Positions 24,545-33,580 of a stretch of 64,000 nt of DNA are shown here, in pieces (the stretch's first letter is position 1; each line of letters starts with the position of its first letter). The DNA lies in the NCBI GenBank assembly GCA_050486265.1, contig JBJHCY010000014.1, forward strand, positions 23,216 to 87,215. Direction: 5' to 3'. The stretch is from SLFH01 sp050486265 (lineage in GTDB: Bacteria > Planctomycetota > Phycisphaerae > Phycisphaerales > UBA1924). The notes under the pieces are model-generated. The model was not told the origin of the DNA and ran no database searches. It saw only the letters and a list, made by a program, of their open reading frames with translations. The position numbers were made by a program, and so were the translations under genes.

Positions 24545-26089
24545 ATGCGCATCGTTCTTGTCAACTGGGCCCGGATCTGGCACGGCGCCTCCGTCGGCGG
24601 GGGGGTCAACGGCTACGCCCAGTCCCTCGCCCTCGCCCTGCGCGACCTCGGGCACGAGGTCTTTAGCCTCTGCGCCGGCACCGCGTACAGGCGGGACGCC
24701 AGAGGCGGGGCCTGCCACATCCGGCGCCACCCCGACTGGCTGAAGATCCCCGTCTACGAGGTCTTCAACTCGCCGGTGCGTGCGCCCAGCCACCTACAGT
24801 TCGACAGCCCCGAGGGCGAGATCACCCACCCCGAGCTCGAGCGACAGGTCGGCGACCTGTTCTCGTGGCTCCGGCCCGATGTCGTCCACTTCCACAACAT
24901 CGAGGGCCTGACTGCGGGCTGCATCCACGCGGCCAAGCGGGCGGGCGCGACGGTGCTCTACAGCCTGCACAACTACCACACGATCTGCCCCCAGGTGTAC
25001 CTGATGCAGGGGCGGGTGCTGCCCTGCCGGGACTTCGACAACGGGCACAACTGCGTCAACTGCCCGAAAAAGTTCGACCAGCCCGGCGCAGAAGACAGCA
25101 AGCCCAAGCGTCTCGGCGGCCCGCAGCGAGCCGATCCCAAGGAGCCCCTGCCGGGCGTGGTGGTCGAGAGCGCCGATGCCGTGGGGCGCGAGATGGTGTT
25201 GGCCGTGCCCGATCGGCGGGGCTCGACCTTGCGGATCCTTGGCCAAGTCGCCGGCGCGCCAACGCCGCCTGTTCCCCTCGACAACACCCCGACCCCTGAG
25301 CCCGAGAGCGATCGCCCGCCCAACGCGTACGCCCGGCGCCGGGCGGCGATGATCGACGCGCTGAACGCCTGCGACCGCGTGCTCGCGGTCTCACGCTTCG
25401 TCGCCGAGAAGTTCTGCGCGATGGGCGTCGAGCGGGCCCGCGTGCAGACGCTCACGATCGGCACGCGCATGGCCGAGTTGGTTCACGAGAGCCCAGGCGC
25501 CGTCGCCCCGCCACGCCCCCGCGCCGAGCGCAACGACGGCGGCCTGCTCAAGCTCCTCTTCCTCGGCTTCCACAACCCCTACAAGGGCCTGCCCCTGCTC
25601 GCCGACGCGATCGAATCGCTCGAACCCGAAACACTCGAACGGATCCACCTCTGCGTCCACGCGGCCGGGGCCAAGGCCATCGAGTCCCGGTTCCGACGCA
25701 TCGAGTCCCGCCTCGGTCGCATGACCTACAGCGGCGCGTACCAGTACGAAGATGTGCCCTGGATCATCGGCGGGGCGGATATCGGCGTCGTGCCCTCCGT
25801 CTGGTGGGACAACGGGCCGCAGACGGTCATGGAGATGCTCGCCTGCGGCGTGCCGGTGCTCGGGGCCGAGCTCGGCGGCATCCCGGACTTCATTGAGGAC
25901 GGGGTCAACGGGCTGCTGTTCAGGGGCGCCGACGCGGCGGACCTGGCGGACAAGATCCGGAGACTCGTGGGCGAGCCGGGGCTGGTCGAGAAGCTCAGGG
26001 CGGGCGTGCGGGCGCCGAAGTCGATGTCGGCCCATGTTCGTGAGATCGAGTCGGTGTACGCCTCGCTCTTGGGCTCTGCAGCCCCATGA
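24545..26089 (+). CDS. Family 4 glycosyltransferase (GT-B fold) with Cys cluster
   Basis: The start is set at ATG 24545, where the GT-B N-terminal strand begins (MRIVLVNWARI); the extra upstream frame is not protein-like. The protein is 514 aa. The N-terminal donor-independent half has a GGGVNGYAQSLALALRDLGHEV motif, then HNYHTICPQV and four further Cys (C at ~161, ~170, ~173 region) in a cluster shared with the third gene of this operon. A low-complexity insert (~180-265) follows. The C-terminal half is a GT1-type nucleotide-sugar domain (~335-505) with LGFHNPYKGLPLL, NGPQTVMEMLACGVPVLG and NGLLF. It probably builds a surface polysaccharide or glycoprotein glycan. It overlaps the next gene by ATGA. 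Confidence 0.88.
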   Translation: MRIVLVNWARIWHGASVGGGVNGYAQSLALALRDLGHEVFSLCAGTAYRRDARGGACHIRRHPDWLKIPVYEVFNSPVRAPSHLQFDSPEGEITHPELERQVGDLFSWLRPDVVHFHNIEGLTAGCIHAAKRAGATVLYSLHNYHTICPQVYLMQGRVLPCRDFDNGHNCVNCPKKFDQPGAEDSKPKRLGGPQRADPKEPLPGVVVESADAVGREMVLAVPDRRGSTLRILGQVAGAPTPPVPLDNTPTPEPESDRPPNAYARRRAAMIDALNACDRVLAVSRFVAEKFCAMGVERARVQTLTIGTRMAELVHESPGAVAPPRPRAERNDGGLLKLLFLGFHNPYKGLPLLADAIESLEPETLERIHLCVHAAGAKAIESRFRRIESRLGRMTYSGAYQYEDVPWIIGGADIGVVPSVWWDNGPQTVMEMLACGVPVLGAELGGIPDFIEDGVNGLLFRGADAADLADKIRRLVGEPGLVEKLRAGVRAPKSMSAHVREIESVYASLLGSAAP

Positions 26090-27759
26090 CGGGGCGGGCC
26101 CGGCCCGGGTGGCGTAGAGTCCCCGCCTTGACCGGCATCCGACCAGAACAGCAGGCAGGCCAGGCCCGTCGCGGCAAGGCCAAAGACGCCGTCGCGACCC
26201 CGACGGTCGGTGTCTGCATCGTGACCTGGAACCGGGCGTCGGATGTGGACCGGGTGCTCGACGCGCTGAGCCGCCAGCGGTTCCCGACCGAGTACCTGCA
26301 TGTCTTCGTGATCGACAACGCCTCGACCGACGGCACCGAAGCGCTCCTGACCGAGCGTTGGAGCCCGGACCGCATCGTCGACAACCCGACCGAGCGGGCC
26401 GAGGCGCCGGCTTTCAGCGTCCGCGAGCGCGACGAGGGCGTGCCCAACCGGGGCGGGTTCGGATCGCTCACGATCGTGCGCAACACGGCGAACCTCGGCG
26501 GGTGCGGGGGGTTCAACACCGGCTTCCGCGCGGTCGAGGCGTTCATGGACGGCGCGGGTTCGGAGGCGAGGCCGGACTTCGTGTGGCTGGTCGACGACGA
26601 CATCGACCTGCCGCCCGACGCGCTGGAGCACCTGGTGGGGGCGGCGGTCGCCGATCCGGAGATCGGGCTTGTCGGCTCGCGGACGGTCGACCTGGGCGAC
26701 CGCGAGCGGACGATCGAGTCGACGATCTACTTCAACCCGAGCGAAGGCGTGATGGCCGACGAGCCCGAGCCCGGCCATCCCCGGCGCAGCACGCACGAGG
26801 CGTGGGCGGAGACGGTGGGGGGGCCTAAGGGTGGCGACGGGTACACGGGCCTGCGCGAGGTCGATGTCGTCAGCGCGTGCTCGCTGCTCGCCCGCTGGAG
26901 CGCGGTGCGCGAGGTCGGCTATTGGGACACGCGGTTTTTCATCTACTGCGACGATGCGGACTGGTGCCTGCGCTTCGGCAACGCGGGCAAGCGGGTCGTG
27001 CTGAACCTCGACGCGGTCGTGTACCACACGCCCTGGCACCACAAGCTCACGCCCGCGAGGCTCTACTACGCCAAACGCAACCTGCTCTGGATGATCGAGA
27101 ACAACTTCCCGCCAGCCGACAGCGAGCGGATGTGGCGCCGTCACGGCGACCGCATGCTCAAGGAGGCGATGCGTGCCGTGCTGCGCCGGAGGCTCGTGCA
27201 CGCCGAGATCGTCCGGCGCAGCGTCGCCGACGCGATGCAGGGGCGTGGCGGTAAGCTCGACATGCAGATCCCCGGCCCCGAGCCCTTCGCCGAGGCGCTC
27301 CGGAGCGTGGGCGCGGCGAAGCCCGGGGCGAGCGTTGTCCTCTGCTGCCCCAACAAGCGTGCGCTGCAGGCCGCGGCGGCGCTGCGCGATGCGGCGCGCG
27401 ATGCGGGGATCTCGCCTCGCTGGATCGAGCTGGTGCACAACCGCGTTCCCGGCGCGCACGAGGGCGCGAGCGAAGCGCAGCGCGTCGTGTACTCTGACAA
27501 CAAGCGATCGAAGATCAGGCGCCAGTTCCCGCTGCTGTTCAAGCGATCGGTTGCGTGCGTTGTTTTCGATCACGAGAACGACTTCCCGCTGCTGGCCGCC
27601 CCCGCGGCGGTGCATATCGACACTTCCAAGCCCGAGAGCGCCGTCGTCGAGCGGCAGCCGCTGGGCGCGAGGATCGCCTGCATGGCGAGAGTCGGGCGGA
27701 CGATGCTCAAGCTCCGGCGCTCGCCGCACGGCCCGGAGCCGCGAGGGTCGAAGGCATGA
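26086..27759 (+). CDS. Family 2 glycosyltransferase (GlfT2/rhamnosyltransferase-like)
   Basis: This 557-aa protein has a GT-A fold: VGVCIVTWNR (~41-50), IDNASTDGT, NLGGCGGFNTGF and the metal-binding VDDDIDLPPDALEHL (Asp triad near residue 165). A WDTRFFIYCDDADWCLR acceptor-site segment (~281-297) and a WHHKLTPARLYYAKRN stretch follow, as in galactofuranosyl and rhamnosyl transferases. A C-terminal alpha/beta region (~395-540) is of unclear fold. ATG 26086 overlaps the previous stop. However, a TAGAGT -10 (26115-26120) sits 7 nt before an in-frame TTG at 26128, so a leaderless internal start is a real alternative. It is coupled to the next gene by ATGA. Confidence 0.88.
   Translation: MTGRARPGWRRVPALTGIRPEQQAGQARRGKAKDAVATPTVGVCIVTWNRASDVDRVLDALSRQRFPTEYLHVFVIDNASTDGTEALLTERWSPDRIVDNPTERAEAPAFSVRERDEGVPNRGGFGSLTIVRNTANLGGCGGFNTGFRAVEAFMDGAGSEARPDFVWLVDDDIDLPPDALEHLVGAAVADPEIGLVGSRTVDLGDRERTIESTIYFNPSEGVMADEPEPGHPRRSTHEAWAETVGGPKGGDGYTGLREVDVVSACSLLARWSAVREVGYWDTRFFIYCDDADWCLRFGNAGKRVVLNLDAVVYHTPWHHKLTPARLYYAKRNLLWMIENNFPPADSERMWRRHGDRMLKEAMRAVLRRRLVHAEIVRRSVADAMQGRGGKLDMQIPGPEPFAEALRSVGAAKPGASVVLCCPNKRALQAAAALRDAARDAGISPRWIELVHNRVPGAHEGASEAQRVVYSDNKRSKIRRQFPLLFKRSVACVVFDHENDFPLLAAPAAVHIDTSKPESAVVERQPLGARIACMARVGRTMLKLRRSPHGPEPRGSKA
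26115..26120 (+). promoter_or_regulatory. Possible internal -10 (TAGAGT) with leaderless TTG start
   Basis: TAGAGT is followed by 7 nt and then an in-frame TTG (26128). It mirrors the spacing at murC and nfeD. It may give independent expression of the second glycosyltransferase. Confidence 0.35.
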
Positions 27760-29558
27760 GCCGGGGGCATTCTGCAAAGGCCGAGCCCTACACCCCGCCC
27801 CCGGGCTGGCCGACGACCGATCGTCCGATGACGATCGCGTTCCTGGGCTGGGCGAGGCTGAGCCTGCAGGGCAAGGAGGGCAGCGGGTACAACCTCTCCG
27901 CCTCCGACCTCGCGTCGGGATTGGCGCTCTCGGGCCACCGCGTGGTGTATTTGCGGTCGGGGTTTGAGTACTCGTTCCGGCCGGGCCCGTTCATCAGGAA
28001 GCACGAGAGCTGGCGAGGCATCGACTGCTACCGCCTCTTCAACAGCCCCAATCTCGCCCCCGCCCTCTTCAACTTCAAGAACATGGACCGCGAGCGGTCG
28101 TGCCCGAAGCAGACGGGCCTCGTCCTCCGATGGCTCGACGAGCAGAACGCCCAGAGCGTGCACATCCACTCGCTTGAGGGCTTCAGCATCGACCTCGTGG
28201 GCGCGATCCGGCGCAGCGGCCGGCCCGTCGTCATCACCACGCACAACTACTGGCCCGTCTGCCCCCAGGTCGATCTGCTCTACAACGAAACGCATGTCTG
28301 CACCGACTACGAGGGAGGCAAGCGCTGCGAGAGCTGCTTCGATCCCGCGCCCCCGTTCAACGCCAAAGTGCGTCGGCGACTCGAGCAGACGGCGCTCCGC
28401 ATGTTCGGCGCGCCCGCGGGCAATCTCGTCCGCGCGATGCTGACGACGCGTGTCAAACTCAAGCGGGGCGAGCTCAGGACAAACGGCCTCGAACCCGACA
28501 CATCGGCGCCGGACCAGGAACTCGCCCTCGGCTTCGAGGTCGATGACCAGCCGACCCACGACGGCACCATCGCCAAACGCTACGACATCGACCCCGAAGA
28601 GCTCCCACCCGAGCTCGGCCGATCGCCCATCGACCAGAACGAGCGGTTCCTCAACGCGACGCATCATCTGCAGGTCCTGAACAACTACGGCAAGCGCCGC
28701 GTCGAGGGCGTGGAGATGCTCAACGAGGCCTCGCTCGTCACGCCTCCAAGCGGATTCATGTGCCGCGTGTACGAGTCGATGGGTGTTCAGCCGTCCAAGC
28801 TCCGCCAGGTGCGCCTCGGCCAGCCTCACTTCGACGCGATCAACCGGCGCGTGCGCCGGTGGCCGTATTACAGGGTGCGTCCGTGGGATCCCCAGACCGC
28901 CCGTCGCCCTTTGCGTCTGGCGTTCTTCGGCACGGTGCGCCACAACAAGGGGCTCGATGTGCTGGTGCGGGCGATCCCGCTGCTCGACCCCGAAGTGCGC
29001 CGCCGGTGCCAGTTCCTGGTCCGTGCCGCCGGCCCGGACGCGATCCACCGCAAGCGGCTTGCGCCATACCCCGAGGTCTCGTTCCTCGGCGGGTACGACA
29101 CCGACCAGTTGCTCGCCGCGACTGGCGAGTTCGATGTCGGGATCCTGCCCTTCGTCTGGTTCGAGAACTCGCCGTTGGTGCTGCTGGAGTTTCTGCACGC
29201 GGGCAAGTTCGTGCTCTCGTCGCGACTCGGCGGCCCGCCCGAGTGGGTGGTCGAGCCCGGCTCGCCGGGTTCGGAAGCCAACGAGGGTCTGGGCAACGGG
29301 CTGCTGTTTCCCGGCGGAGACCCCGAGGCGTTGGCCGAGCGGATCCGTCGCGTCGCGACGGGCGAGGTGACGATCCCGAGCCCGGCGGAGGTCCACGCCG
29401 TCTCGAAGCTCCACAGCTATCCCGCGCATGTCCGCGAGGTCGAGTCGATCCACCGCTTGTTGCTGGAGGGCGCGGTCTCGGGCGAGGCGTCGGAGGCCGC
29501 AGAACCTGCTGGTTCTCGAACGCCGCCCGATCGCATGCAACACCAGATTGCCCGATAA
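27756..29558 (+). CDS. Family 4 glycosyltransferase, paralogue of the first gene in the operon
   Basis: ATG 27756 overlaps the previous stop (ATGA); the longer upstream frame is a shadow of the GT2 gene. The protein is 600 aa. It shares the plan of the 24545-26089 product: an N-terminal GT-B half, HNYWPVCPQVDLLYN followed by C-x-D and C-x-x-C (the same Cys cluster), a long variable insert (~195-375), then a GT1-type C-terminal half (~385-575) with FFGTVRHNKGLDVLV and SPLVLLEFLHAGKFVLSS. Motif matches to the first gene suggest tandem duplication with the GT2 inserted between. Likely function is sequential sugar addition to one glycan; the donor sugars are unknown. Confidence 0.87.
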   Translation: MSRGHSAKAEPYTPPPGWPTTDRPMTIAFLGWARLSLQGKEGSGYNLSASDLASGLALSGHRVVYLRSGFEYSFRPGPFIRKHESWRGIDCYRLFNSPNLAPALFNFKNMDRERSCPKQTGLVLRWLDEQNAQSVHIHSLEGFSIDLVGAIRRSGRPVVITTHNYWPVCPQVDLLYNETHVCTDYEGGKRCESCFDPAPPFNAKVRRRLEQTALRMFGAPAGNLVRAMLTTRVKLKRGELRTNGLEPDTSAPDQELALGFEVDDQPTHDGTIAKRYDIDPEELPPELGRSPIDQNERFLNATHHLQVLNNYGKRRVEGVEMLNEASLVTPPSGFMCRVYESMGVQPSKLRQVRLGQPHFDAINRRVRRWPYYRVRPWDPQTARRPLRLAFFGTVRHNKGLDVLVRAIPLLDPEVRRRCQFLVRAAGPDAIHRKRLAPYPEVSFLGGYDTDQLLAATGEFDVGILPFVWFENSPLVLLEFLHAGKFVLSSRLGGPPEWVVEPGSPGSEANEGLGNGLLFPGGDPEALAERIRRVATGEVTIPSPAEVHAVSKLHSYPAHVREVESIHRLLLEGAVSGEASEAAEPAGSRTPPDRMQHQIAR

Positions 29559-29775
29559 CCCCCGAACCGCCCTGGCCGATCCTGCGCGGGGGCGGAAACC
29601 GCAGCTGAGGGCTTGCGGCGGGGCGGGTTGTGCCGATATCAACGGTCGTATTGAAACCCGGGGCTCGCCCGGCGGTTGACCCGAAGTTCGCCCGGCGCGC
29701 CGAGTTGCGCGATCGTCGACGGCCCATCGCGGGGGCCGGCCGGCGCGACAGATACAACCTGCAGAGGTGCTTTTC

Positions 29776-32700
29776 ATGTTCCGAGCCGCTCGTCTTCTGC
29801 TTGTGCTCATCGCGGCCGTCGCCTTTGCGACGCCCGGCCTCGCCTCAGAGCCCTTCCGCATCGGCTATCACCAGCAGCCCTCGATCAGCCCCGACGGCGA
29901 TCTCATCGTCTTCTCCTGGTCGGGCGACCTCTGGGCAGTCAAGGCCGATGGCGGCGCAGCCACTCGCCTGACCACCCACGCCTCGCACGAGGGACGCAGC
30001 GCCTTCAGCCCCTGCGGCACGATGCTCGCCTTCGAGTCGGACCGCGAGGGCACGCGCAACCTCTTCGTCATGCCCCTGATCCGCAAGGACACGGGCGTCG
30101 TCGGAGGCCAGACCAGGCGCGTCACCCGCGTCAACCAGTTCTTCAACCTCGGCAGCTTCTCCGCCTGCGGCGACTACCTCTACTTCTCGTCGATGATGGA
30201 CCGCGCCATCGACCGCCAGCCCCGCATGTACAAGGTCCCGGTCAACGGCGGCGCCATCCAGCGCATCACCGACGCCTTCGGCCAGATGCCCACCGCCGCC
30301 CCCGACGGCGAGCATGTCCTCTTCTCCAAGGGGCGCTACCAGTGGGACCGCCCGATCTATCGCGGCAGCGGCTCGATGAACATCTTCTCGCTCCACATGC
30401 CCTCCGGTGAGTTTAAGCGTTACACCGAGTTCGACGGCAACGACTTCGACGCGATCATGACCGAAGACGGCTCGGTGGTCTTCGTCTCCTCGCGCGACGG
30501 ACAGAACAACCTCTGGAGGCTCGACACCGGCGCCACCGACGCCGAGCGGCGCAGGCTCCACCAGCTCACACGCTTTGCGCCTTCAGAAGATGACATCACC
30601 ATCGCGCACGGCGTGCGACACTTCTCCGCCTCGCCCAACGCCAAGCACGGCGTCTTCCTCGTCTGGGACACCCTCTACACCATCGACCTCACCGACCGAC
30701 GCGCACGCCCCCGCGCGATCGAGGTCTTCGCCTCTCCCGATTTCGACGGCCTTGAGATCAGGCCTATGAACATCAGCTCCAGCGCCTCAGAGGCGGTCAT
30801 GAGCCCCGACGGCAAGACGATGGCCGTTACAACGCGAGGCGAGATCTTCGTCCGCCCGACCGCCGACGGACGCAACACGCGCCGCGTCACAAACACCGCC
30901 GCACGCGAGGAAGACCTCGCCTGGTCGCTCTGCGGCACCTACCTCTACTTCTCCGCCGACGAACAAGGCGTCCGCAGCATCTACCGGGCTTCGGTCTCGC
31001 TCGCGCAGATCGATCTCGACGACGGCCTTGCGCCGGCCAAGCCGGAGCGCAACGGCGGCGAGGTCGACCCGCTCGCCGGCGAATGGGCCTGCACCGCGAA
31101 GGGGCCCGAGCCGCTCCCGGAGGCCGGTGTCCCCTTCACCATGTTCGTCGAGCGCGACGGGGACGACTACAAGATCCGCCTGAGCGCCTACGGGCTGCTC
31201 GAAGCGCCCGCGACCGATGTCTCGATCTCCAACGGCTCGATGACCTTCACCGTCACCTTCGACGGGCGTTCCGCCTCGTTCGACCTCCAGGTTGACGGCG
31301 AGTCCCTCTCGGGGACGGCGACGGCCGAGGGTGTGACCGCCGAAATCACAGGCTCGCGCACCACCCGCCCCGAGCCCGCAAAGGAAGAGAAGAAGGAAGA
31401 AGAGAAGAAGGACGACAAGCCCTCCCCCGGCGACCGCTGGGAGTCGGCCCTCCGCTTCGACACCGAGCCGCTCATCCACACCGGCGAGCATGTCTTCAAG
31501 CCCATGCCCGCCCCCGACGGCCGGCGCATGCTCTACCTCCGCGACCGCGGCGACCTCATCCTCCGCGACCTCGCCACCGGCGAGGACCGCGTGATCTTCG
31601 AGTGGTGGAGCGAGCCCGATGTGCAGTGGCTCGGCAACAGCCGCCAGATCGTCTTCAGCCGCACAAACCTCAACTTCGGCTCCGATGTCTTCCTGCTCGA
31701 CCTCGACGATCCCGACCTCCGCGAGATCAACCTCAGCCGCCACCCCGACATCGACACGATGCCGCGCGTGTCGGCCGACGGCAAGGTCGTCGCCTGGCGC
31801 AGCGACCGGCGCAACAGCACCTTCAGCTACGACATCTGGACCGTCTTCCTCGACAAGTCGCTCGAAGAGATGCCCGACTACGAGATGGACGCCTACTTCA
31901 CCCGCGCCGCCAGGCAGGCCCGCAACGCGAGCCCCATCGACCCGCCCGACTTCTCAGACGCGGGCGAGTACGAGCCCCAGGACGCCTACGAGCTCGACGC
32001 CGAAGACGCGTGGCTCCGCCTGCGTCGCCTGACCTCCGGCGGCAGCAGCGCCAACGATGTCGCCGTCACCCCCGCGGGCGACCGCATCCTCTTCACCGCT
32101 CGCATCGGCAGCGACTACAGCTTCTGGTCGGTCAACCCCAGGGGCGGCGCTCGGCGCACCGTCCACTCCGGCGGCGTCAGCAATGTCTCGATGAACCTCA
32201 AGGGCGATACCGTCACCTACACAGTCGGCGGCGTCGCACGCTCGGCCAATGTCACCGGAGGCGGCGCCAAGACCTACTCCATCGACGCCCGCATCATCGT
32301 CGATGTCGTCGCCGAGCAGACCCAGAAGTTCTACGAGGCCGTCACCACGATCGGGCGCATCTTCTACCACCCGACCCTCAAAGACCTCGACTGGGAGGGC
32401 AAGACCCAGCGCTACCTCCAGCTCGCCCAGGCCACGCGCACCAGCGCCGATTTCAACTCCGTCGTCAACATGATGTTCGGCGAGCTCGACGGCTCGCACC
32501 TGGGCATCTCCGGCGGTGACAGCTACAACTCGCCCTCGATCCTCACCGGTTTCCTCGGCGTCTTTACAGAGCCCGTCGAGGGCGGGCACAAGGTCACCCA
32601 TGTCATCCCGCGCTCGCCCGCCGACGCCGACCGCACCCGCCTGCACGAGGGCGAGGTCATCGTCGCGGTCAACGAGCACCACTTCGGCGACGGGATCCCC

Positions 32701-33510
32701 GACATGTGCCTCATGGCCGCCCTGGAGGGCACCTCGGGTCGTGAGGTCCTCCTCGAAACCCGCACCGCCGAGGGACGCACCCGCTTCGTCCTCATCACCC
32801 CGATGAGCTCAGGCCAGTACTCCAACCTGATGTACGAGAACGAGGTCCTCGACCGCAGGCGGTTCGTCGAGGAACGCTCGGGCGGACGCATCGGCTACCT
32901 CCACATCCAGGGCATGAACCAGCCCTCGCTGCAGACCTTCATCCACGACCTCTTCGTGGCCGCCGACGGCAAGGAGGGTCTGCTCATCGATGTCCGCGAC
33001 AACGGCGGCGGCTCCACCACCGACTACCTCATGGCCTCCCTCACCGCCCCGGCCCACGCATACACCGTCCCGCGCGGCACCAACCCCGACCTCGTCCAGC
33101 CCGACCACTATCCCCGCGACCGCCGCTACATCTACCCCTACCAGAGGCCCATCTCCGTGCTCATCAACAGCTACTCCTTCTCCAACGCCGAAATCTTCGC
33201 CCACGCCGTCAAGACATCAGGACGCGGCAAGCTCGTCGGCGAGGCGACCTACGGCGGCGTGATCTCCACCGGCGCCTTCACCCTCATCGACGGCAGCCGC
33301 GTCCGCCGGCCCTACCGGGGCTGGTACCTCCCCGACGGCACAGACATGGAGAACAACGGCGCCGAGCCGGACATCTTCGTCCTCCAGAAGCCCGAGATGG
33401 AGGCCAAGGGCCGCGACCTGCAGCTCGAAGCCGCCATCGACGAGATCATCGAGCGGATCGACGCTTCCGACGACCCGCTCTGGCGCTACCAGCAGGTCAA
33501 CGACCGCTGA
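29776..33510 (+). CDS. Tricorn-like S41 family serine protease
   Basis: The start ATG 29776 has AGAGG 8 nt upstream; a GTG at 29767 is in frame but less likely. The 1244-aa protein has a signal peptide (~1-22), then WD40-like/TolB-type beta-propeller repeats (~25-380), a lipocalin-like beta segment (~430-530) and a Lys/Glu-rich linker (~535-555). A second propeller follows (~560-860), then a PDZ domain (~920-990) and an S41 tail-specific protease domain (~1010-1225). The nucleophile is predicted as S1136 in SFSNAEIF. This is the tricorn protease arrangement, here secreted rather than cytosolic. It likely degrades peptides in the periplasm. A GC-rich hairpin lies just downstream. Confidence 0.92.
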   Translation: MFRAARLLLVLIAAVAFATPGLASEPFRIGYHQQPSISPDGDLIVFSWSGDLWAVKADGGAATRLTTHASHEGRSAFSPCGTMLAFESDREGTRNLFVMPLIRKDTGVVGGQTRRVTRVNQFFNLGSFSACGDYLYFSSMMDRAIDRQPRMYKVPVNGGAIQRITDAFGQMPTAAPDGEHVLFSKGRYQWDRPIYRGSGSMNIFSLHMPSGEFKRYTEFDGNDFDAIMTEDGSVVFVSSRDGQNNLWRLDTGATDAERRRLHQLTRFAPSEDDITIAHGVRHFSASPNAKHGVFLVWDTLYTIDLTDRRARPRAIEVFASPDFDGLEIRPMNISSSASEAVMSPDGKTMAVTTRGEIFVRPTADGRNTRRVTNTAAREEDLAWSLCGTYLYFSADEQGVRSIYRASVSLAQIDLDDGLAPAKPERNGGEVDPLAGEWACTAKGPEPLPEAGVPFTMFVERDGDDYKIRLSAYGLLEAPATDVSISNGSMTFTVTFDGRSASFDLQVDGESLSGTATAEGVTAEITGSRTTRPEPAKEEKKEEEKKDDKPSPGDRWESALRFDTEPLIHTGEHVFKPMPAPDGRRMLYLRDRGDLILRDLATGEDRVIFEWWSEPDVQWLGNSRQIVFSRTNLNFGSDVFLLDLDDPDLREINLSRHPDIDTMPRVSADGKVVAWRSDRRNSTFSYDIWTVFLDKSLEEMPDYEMDAYFTRAARQARNASPIDPPDFSDAGEYEPQDAYELDAEDAWLRLRRLTSGGSSANDVAVTPAGDRILFTARIGSDYSFWSVNPRGGARRTVHSGGVSNVSMNLKGDTVTYTVGGVARSANVTGGGAKTYSIDARIIVDVVAEQTQKFYEAVTTIGRIFYHPTLKDLDWEGKTQRYLQLAQATRTSADFNSVVNMMFGELDGSHLGISGGDSYNSPSILTGFLGVFTEPVEGGHKVTHVIPRSPADADRTRLHEGEVIVAVNEHHFGDGIPDMCLMAALEGTSGREVLLETRTAEGRTRFVLITPMSSGQYSNLMYENEVLDRRRFVEERSGGRIGYLHIQGMNQPSLQTFIHDLFVAADGKEGLLIDVRDNGGGSTTDYLMASLTAPAHAYTVPRGTNPDLVQPDHYPRDRRYIYPYQRPISVLINSYSFSNAEIFAHAVKTSGRGKLVGEATYGGVISTGAFTLIDGSRVRRPYRGWYLPDGTDMENNGAEPDIFVLQKPEMEAKGRDLQLEAAIDEIIERIDASDDPLWRYQQVNDR

Positions 33511-33549
33511 CGCTTCCCGAGGCCCCTGACCCTCGCCTGAGACCGCATC

Positions 33550-33580
33550 GGGCGGGCGGAGTTCTACACTCCGCCCGCCC
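33550..33580 (+). promoter_or_regulatory. GC-rich hairpin abutting the lgt start codon, with a -10 in its loop
   Basis: A perfect 12-bp stem (GGGCGGGCGGAG with CTCCGCCCGCCC) and a 7-nt loop end exactly at the lgt ATG, which is followed by six T. TACACT (33565-33570) overlaps the loop and right arm, 10 nt from the ATG. It can act as terminator for the protease gene, as leaderless promoter for lgt, or both. Confidence 0.55.

Noticed and set aside
25726..29861. Long minus-strand open frames (683 and 763 codons) opposite the glycosyltransferase genes
   Set aside because: They are antisense shadows caused by high third-position GC. Their translations are Arg/Asp/His/Leu-rich without any domain, while the plus strand encodes clear GT motifs.
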